The notes beneath the pieces were generated by a model. That model was not told the DNA's origin, did not search any database, and was given only the letters and a program-made list of their open reading frames with translations. This document shows, in pieces, positions 4,047 to 5,558 of a stretch of 5,558 bases of DNA; position 1 is the stretch's first letter; each line of letters starts with the position of its first letter. This DNA is from Planctomycetota bacterium (GTDB taxonomy: Bacteria > Planctomycetota > Planctomycetia > Pirellulales > UBA7805). Location: assembly GCA_030605285.1 (NCBI GenBank), contig JAUWIQ010000157.1, positions 1 to 5,558 of the forward strand. The letters run 5' to 3'. The position numbers were made by a program, and so were the translations under genes.

Positions 4047-5558
4047 ATCACGGCAGGCGGCCTCGACTCGACTGCGTACTTCGTCCGCTTCCTCTCCGGT
4101 GAGTGTTCCATCCACTTTACGGAGCACCATTTTCAGTACCAGGCTTTTTCTCCCTTTCCCCAATCGTTCCTCGTCTCGGTAGGTTTCCAGATACTTGATC
4201 GCCTCCACATATTCACCCGCGGATTGCCGCACGGTCTCGGCAAGCTGCGCCCACCGCAACCCTTCCTCCACCTCAAAATTTAAATCCCGAGCGACTGCCG
4301 GATACGGTGAAAGGGCGTGGGCCTGCGGGATCAGGTTTGCCTGCTGCTGTAGCAGCGCGATGCGGATTTCGGCAACCACGGTTTCAGCCCGCAAACCGAG
4401 CGTCTTGCGGGCCGAGTCGGAGACCTCTCCGAGGTATCCCAACCGTTCGTCGGCGAGTCGCAGTTCTCCACATTTTCCCTGGCGAAAAAAATCGCCCGAG
4501 ACATCGACTATCTCAAGTTGCGCCGGTACGCCCAAATTTTCGAGCAACGATTCAAGGACCCCCTTGACCTGAAAAAAATCTTTGCCACTGGCAAGGGCAA
4601 TCATCTCCTCCTCGGTCGGCAACTGGTCGGCACCTAGTTGATAGACCCGTGCCACTTCGAACAGTTCGATTCTTTCGTTGGCGAGGTTTTCATTCGTCCG
4701 CTGCACACCAAGTATGCTGGGGATCAGGGTGCGCCGCAAAAGTGCCGCGCCTCGCAACATAGGCGTGTCGCAACGAATCGGATCGGCAGCGGTCCAGGGG
4801 CTGAACACGCTATTCGTCTTTTCGTCTACAGCACTGGCGGTCACCACTTCGTCAAAACCGACTGCGGTCAACGTACAACGAATACGTTCAAGCACGCGAT
4901 CCACGTTGCTCCGCGAGGAGGCCCGCAGCGGCACCTGACAATCTTCGGGAATTTTGTCGTAACCATAAATCCGTGCCACCTCTTCCACGAGATCAATTTC
5001 GCGGTGTAAATCGGCCCGCCAACTCGGTGGCAGCACGGTAACGCGTTCTGCTTCGATCTGCTGGGGATCGTTGCCCAAGGCAGTAAGAATGCGAACCACT
5101 TCGTCGCGATCGATGGAAACCCCCAGAATCCGCTCCAGTTGTCCGATGCGCAACACAATAGGTTGCCTCGACTCGCTCGCCGAGCCAACGTCGATCACCC
5201 CTTCCGCTAATTGGCCCCCGGCCAATTCAAGAATCAACTCGCAGCAGCGACGGCTTGCCCAATCCACACCTTCCGGATCGGGGCCCCGCTCAAAACGATA
5301 GGAAGAATCGCTGTGCAACGTGAGCTTGCGGGCGGCTGTGCGAATCGCAAGCGGGTCAAACAGCGCGCTTTCAATCAGCAGATCCGAGGTTTCTGCAGAA
5401 ACCTCGGTCTCGGTCCCACCCATCACACCCGCGAGGGCAACCGGTCGCTCCGCATCGGCAATCACGCACATCTCCGTATCGAGGGTGTACGTCTTATGGT
5501 TGATTGCAAGAAAAGGTTCTCCCGCTTCCGCCTTACGGATAATGATTTTACGTGAACG
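4020..5558 (-). CDS. pheT: phenylalanine--tRNA ligase beta subunit, C-terminal 512 residues (5' end outside window)
   Basis: Beta subunit of the cytoplasmic (alpha-beta)2 enzyme that charges tRNA-Phe; beta gives editing of mischarged Tyr-tRNA and tRNA binding. The frame is open to the window edge at 5558. The residues there (GEPFLAINHKTYTLDTEM) continue the family sequence, so the Met codon at 5471 is internal and not the start. In visible numbering, the B3/B4 region is at about 1-118 (PVALAGVMGG at 39-48, SDSSYRFERGPDP at 83-95). The B5 domain is at about 131-206 (PPSWRADLHREIDLVEEVAR, then IYGYDKIPE). The catalytic-like B6/B7 domain is at about 213-405. The FDX-ACB tRNA-anticodon-binding domain is at about 417-511 (SPYPAVARDLNFEV, then the GKGRKSLVLKMVLR strand pair). 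The end is complete (TAG at 4022-4020). The N-terminal core and any EMAPII-like tRNA-binding domain lie outside the window, and pheS would be expected further upstream. No frameshift or missing block is seen. Confidence 0.97.
   Translation of the reverse strand, partial: RSRKIIIRKAEAGEPFLAINHKTYTLDTEMCVIADAERPVALAGVMGGTETEVSAETSDLLIESALFDPLAIRTAARKLTLHSDSSYRFERGPDPEGVDWASRRCCELILELAGGQLAEGVIDVGSASESRQPIVLRIGQLERILGVSIDRDEVVRILTALGNDPQQIEAERVTVLPPSWRADLHREIDLVEEVARIYGYDKIPEDCQVPLRASSRSNVDRVLERIRCTLTAVGFDEVVTASAVDEKTNSVFSPWTAADPIRCDTPMLRGAALLRRTLIPSILGVQRTNENLANERIELFEVARVYQLGADQLPTEEEMIALASGKDFFQVKGVLESLLENLGVPAQLEIVDVSGDFFRQGKCGELRLADERLGYLGEVSDSARKTLGLRAETVVAEIRIALLQQQANLIPQAHALSPYPAVARDLNFEVEEGLRWAQLAETVRQSAGEYVEAIKYLETYRDEERLGKGRKSLVLKMVLRKVDGTLTGEEADEVRSRVEAACRDQYGAVLRV

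Overview
The window looks like ordinary chromosomal DNA from a planctomycete, most likely of the Pirellula/Rhodopirellula/Blastopirellula group. This is an inference. It rests on the style of the short CPHC/CPAC zinc-ribbon protein, a PilT ATPase with an N-terminal extension and acidic linker, a stand-alone Gfo/Idh/MocA oxidoreductase and the loose gene packing. No 16S rRNA gene is present to confirm it. I see no tRNA or rRNA gene, transposase, integrase, CRISPR array or phage gene.

Layout, left to right. Bases 1-55 lie downstream of the first gene and hold only a weak near-palindrome. A minus-strand gene (1642 to 56) encodes a PilT-type hexameric secretion/retraction ATPase with a MshEN-like N-terminus and a linker built on a 15-bp tandem repeat. 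A 167-bp gap holds a plausible extended -10 promoter for it. Next comes a minus-strand 59-residue protein (1989 to 1810) with a good Shine-Dalgarno and a coiled-coil-like C-terminal half. After an 89-bp gap lies a minus-strand Gfo/Idh/MocA oxidoreductase (3155 to 2079). Its start is set by a GAGGAG ribosome binding site, not by the longer open frame.

A 179-bp divergent intergenic region (3156-3334) follows. It carries an 8-bp inverted repeat, a 9-bp direct repeat and possible back-to-back promoters. The only plus-strand gene (3335-3973) encodes a zinc-ribbon protein whose C-terminal domain I do not recognise. It converges on the 3' end of pheT (minus strand, 4020 to beyond 5558), the phenylalanyl-tRNA synthetase beta subunit, which is cut by the right window edge. 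The 46-bp convergent gap contains interlocked short inverted repeats but no intrinsic terminator with a T-tract.

The genes do not form an obvious pathway: translation (pheT), surface motility or secretion (pilT), redox or sugar metabolism (oxidoreductase) and two uncharacterised proteins sit next to each other. I found no convincing new multi-gene system. The points most worth a second look are the zinc-ribbon protein's unknown domain, the unusual PilT N-terminus and repeat linker, the non-canonical nucleotide-binding loop of the oxidoreductase, and the repeat-rich divergent intergenic region.
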